The notes under the pieces were generated by a model that saw nothing but the letters and a program-made list of their open reading frames with translations, was not told the origin of the DNA and did no database searches. The translations under genes and the position numbers were made by a program. A DNA stretch of 64,000 nucleotides from Devosia aurantiaca (GTDB lineage Bacteria; Pseudomonadota; Alphaproteobacteria; Rhizobiales; Devosiaceae). Below are positions 62,817-64,000 of this stretch, one piece after another. Location: assembly GCF_011058215.1 (NCBI RefSeq), contig NZ_JAALFG010000004.1:283385-347384 (forward strand), in the 5' to 3' direction. Position 1 is the first letter of the stretch. Each line of letters starts with the position of its first letter.

Positions 62817-63725
62817 ATGTCCGACAGCAACGTCGCCCAGGATCAGATCAAGGCCTACGTCGACCGCATCCTTCGCATGAAGGAAGAGGCGGACGCTATC
62901 GCCGCTGACGTGAAGGAAATCTACGCTGAAGCCAAGGCAAACGGCTTCGACAAGACCCAGCTCGGCAACCTCGTCACCTACCTTCGCAAGAAGGACAAGG
63001 ATGCAGACAAGGTGGCTGAGGGCGAAGCGATCTTCGACCTCTACCTGACCGCCTATCTGGGCGCGTCCGGCAAAGTTGGCATAAAACCTGCTACGCAGGC
63101 GCATGCGTCCGAGAAGCCAAGCCCGGTTGCTGCCCTTCGGGCCGACCCGGCCATGGCCATCGTCGATGTCGCCAATTTGAAATCCCAGTCGCCCGTATCG
63201 GCTGGCCAGGCGGTCACGGCTTCCGAGCCGGTTGTTACTTCGCCAGTGGAGAGCGAAGCCGCTGAAATCTCCACACCCATTCAGCCGGAATCGGCACCAA
63301 GCTCTGTCAGTGTCGAGACTAAATCTGACATCGGAAGCGCGAGAGACACTAGCGCCATGCTCCATCCCGGGGTCGTAGATGGGCCAACCACAATAGCCTT
63401 GCAGGCCGGGACAGTGGTAACAGCCGGAGAGACGGCACCAGTTTCCGAGACGTATAGGTCGGTGGAGGCTCCTTCCTCTGCCGCTCCGGCCTCGAAGTAT
63501 GCCGAACCGCGCGTCATCACCTGGGAAACCTTCCCACCAGAAGGCGTAGAGCGCGGAGCCATCTCCGCTGCATTCGGATGGGCCGGCCAAGATAGCGCGG
63601 TCATTGCCGACGATCTGGAAAAGGGCAGGGCTCAGCCGATCGTCAAGAAGGGCAATGTCATTCTCGATGGCTGGGCCCGTTACATGGCGGCGCGCGACAT
63701 GCGCAACTTCCCAATTCGCGTTTGA
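62817..63725 (+). CDS. GapR-like (DUF2312) domain - disordered linker - ParB-like nuclease-fold domain, 3' end formed by the inverted repeat
   Basis: 302 residues. Residues about 1-85 match DUF2312/GapR (QIKAYVDRILRMKEEADAIAADVKEIYAEAKANGFDKTQLGNLVTYLRKKDK); about 90-225 is a Ser/Ala/Pro/Val-rich low-complexity linker; about 230-300 is the ParB N-terminal-like segment (EPRVITWETFPPEG, QPIVKKGNVILDGWARYMAARDM). GapR binds overtwisted DNA. The stop codon lies inside the inverted copy starting near 63705, so the native C-terminus is probably missing. No fusion of this kind is known to me. Confidence 0.78.
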   Translation: MSDSNVAQDQIKAYVDRILRMKEEADAIAADVKEIYAEAKANGFDKTQLGNLVTYLRKKDKDADKVAEGEAIFDLYLTAYLGASGKVGIKPATQAHASEKPSPVAALRADPAMAIVDVANLKSQSPVSAGQAVTASEPVVTSPVESEAAEISTPIQPESAPSSVSVETKSDIGSARDTSAMLHPGVVDGPTTIALQAGTVVTAGETAPVSETYRSVEAPSSAAPASKYAEPRVITWETFPPEGVERGAISAAFGWAGQDSAVIADDLEKGRAQPIVKKGNVILDGWARYMAARDMRNFPIRV

Positions 63726-64000
63726 ACCTTCCAACGCCTTATTCTGTCGGCATGGGGACTTGCGATCTTTAGTGGTGCAGCGACTGAAAGAGATGGGCGA
63801 TCCGTCTCCGATCACGCTTGCTCAGGAACACGGCCCTAGAGCGCAGTTTCATTGTGACATTGTCATCGGAAGAAAAAGCGAGTGCTCGACCACACCAAGC
63901 TGGCGGCCTCCAACTGAACCTAGCACCCTTGCAGCCGGTCGTCTAGAGCCGATCGACCACACTGCTGACGAGTCCCAGCAAGGCACTGTGCCTGTTGTCG
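63705..64000. repeat. inverted copy of 61622-61926 at the right edge
   Basis: From AACTTCC at 63705 onward the sequence is the reverse complement of 61926 down to 61622 (64000 pairs with 61622), about 296 versus 305 bases, with roughly ten small differences. Most are 1-4 base indels, for example GGGGG to GGGG after CAT and loss of four bases from GGCCGCACTCC. It contains the operators at 61894-61929 in inverted form. Whether it continues beyond the window is unknown. Confidence 0.9.
63752..64000 (+). pseudogene. broken partial copy of the repressor N-terminus within the inverted repeat
   Basis: ATG 63752 corresponds to the repressor start. One G fewer in the first codons causes a stop after six residues, and further indels disrupt the rest, so this copy cannot make a repressor. 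Present only because of the fold-back duplication. Confidence 0.7.

Larger units (their letters stand above)
53021..64000. mobile_element. integrated phage-like element (left part; right end not in window)
   Basis: Begins beside tRNA-Cys and holds integrase, excisionase, HNH endonuclease, ASCH-like, DndC-like and SRA-HNH genes, short overlapping early genes, a three-Cys-motif pair, an S24 repressor with operators, a Cro-like protein, a LexA-type DNA-binding-domain protein and a GapR-ParB-like fusion. No capsid, tail, terminase or lysis gene is seen, so only the integration, early and immunity regions are covered. The leftward and rightward early operons flank the repressor as in temperate phages. 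Confidence 0.85.

Noticed and set aside
62316..63815. 499-residue minus-strand frame under the GapR-ParB and LexA-like genes
   Set aside because: Composition of an antisense shadow; it also runs into the inverted repeat, which extends it artificially.

Overview
The window (about 60% GC or higher) looks like a chromosomal segment of an alphaproteobacterium of the order Hyphomicrobiales, probably Devosia-like. The reasons are a complete aapJQMP amino-acid ABC operon, an NDUFS4-type complex I accessory gene, a GapR-like (DUF2312) domain, an alphaproteobacterial SOS box (GTTC-N7-GTTC) and four scattered tRNA genes. The genus is inference. From the end of an intact tRNA-Cys gene (about 53.0 kb) the sequence becomes an integrated phage-like element that runs off the right end.

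Layout. 1-12 kb: the end of an Opp/Dpp-type ABC importer, then hydroxypyruvate isomerase, a tartronate-semialdehyde-reductase-type enzyme, two glycoside hydrolases (GH42-like and GHL6-like), two FCD/GntR regulators (one lacking its DNA-binding domain), a fumarylacetoacetate-hydrolase-fold protein and glycerate 2-kinase. Together they suggest import and hydrolysis of an oligosaccharide or sugar-acid conjugate with flow through hydroxypyruvate/tartronate semialdehyde and glycerate to central metabolism. 12-18 kb: a divergent sulfur cluster. On the minus strand are a periplasmic sulfurtransferase, a YeeE/YedE transporter, a secreted Pro-Cys-Ala repeat protein and a conserved hypothetical; on the plus strand are a thioredoxin, CcdA and a three-domain rhodanese. 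18-28.3 kb: a LacI regulator with two operators in front of a sugar ABC operon, followed by two TIM-barrel isomerases and two Gfo/Idh oxidoreductases, a gene set resembling the E. coli ycj 3-keto-glycoside cluster. 28-45.9 kb: housekeeping and transport genes (TraB/GumN, NDUFS4-like, PAP2, cystathionine beta-lyase, aapJQMP plus an orphan binding protein, AlaX, cardiolipin synthase, CysK, photolyase, SRPBCC, MFS, MobA, BenE). 45.9-52.5 kb: a ferric-iron-type ABC system immediately downstream of an adenylation-carrier-acyltransferase fusion.

Phage-like element, 53-64 kb: integrase and excisionase beside tRNA-Cys, HNH and ASCH-like genes, a DndC-like PAPS-reductase-family protein divergent from an SRA-HNH (McrA-type) nuclease, a chain of overlapping micro-genes, a DUF5131 three-Cys-motif protein with an SOS box and its TcmP partner, an S24 repressor with three operators facing a Cro-like gene and two further operators in front of the leftward operon (lambda-like logic), and a GapR-ParB-like fusion. 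The last ~296 bases are a diverged inverted copy of the repressor/operator region, so the right end is either a fold-back assembly chimera or a real inverted duplication.

Quality note. Thirteen conserved genes each contain one reading-frame break, several in short homopolymers. Together with the fold-back end this suggests uncorrected long-read or amplified DNA more than true gene decay. These genes are listed as 'pseudogene' because the frame is broken in this sequence; most are probably intact in the organism.
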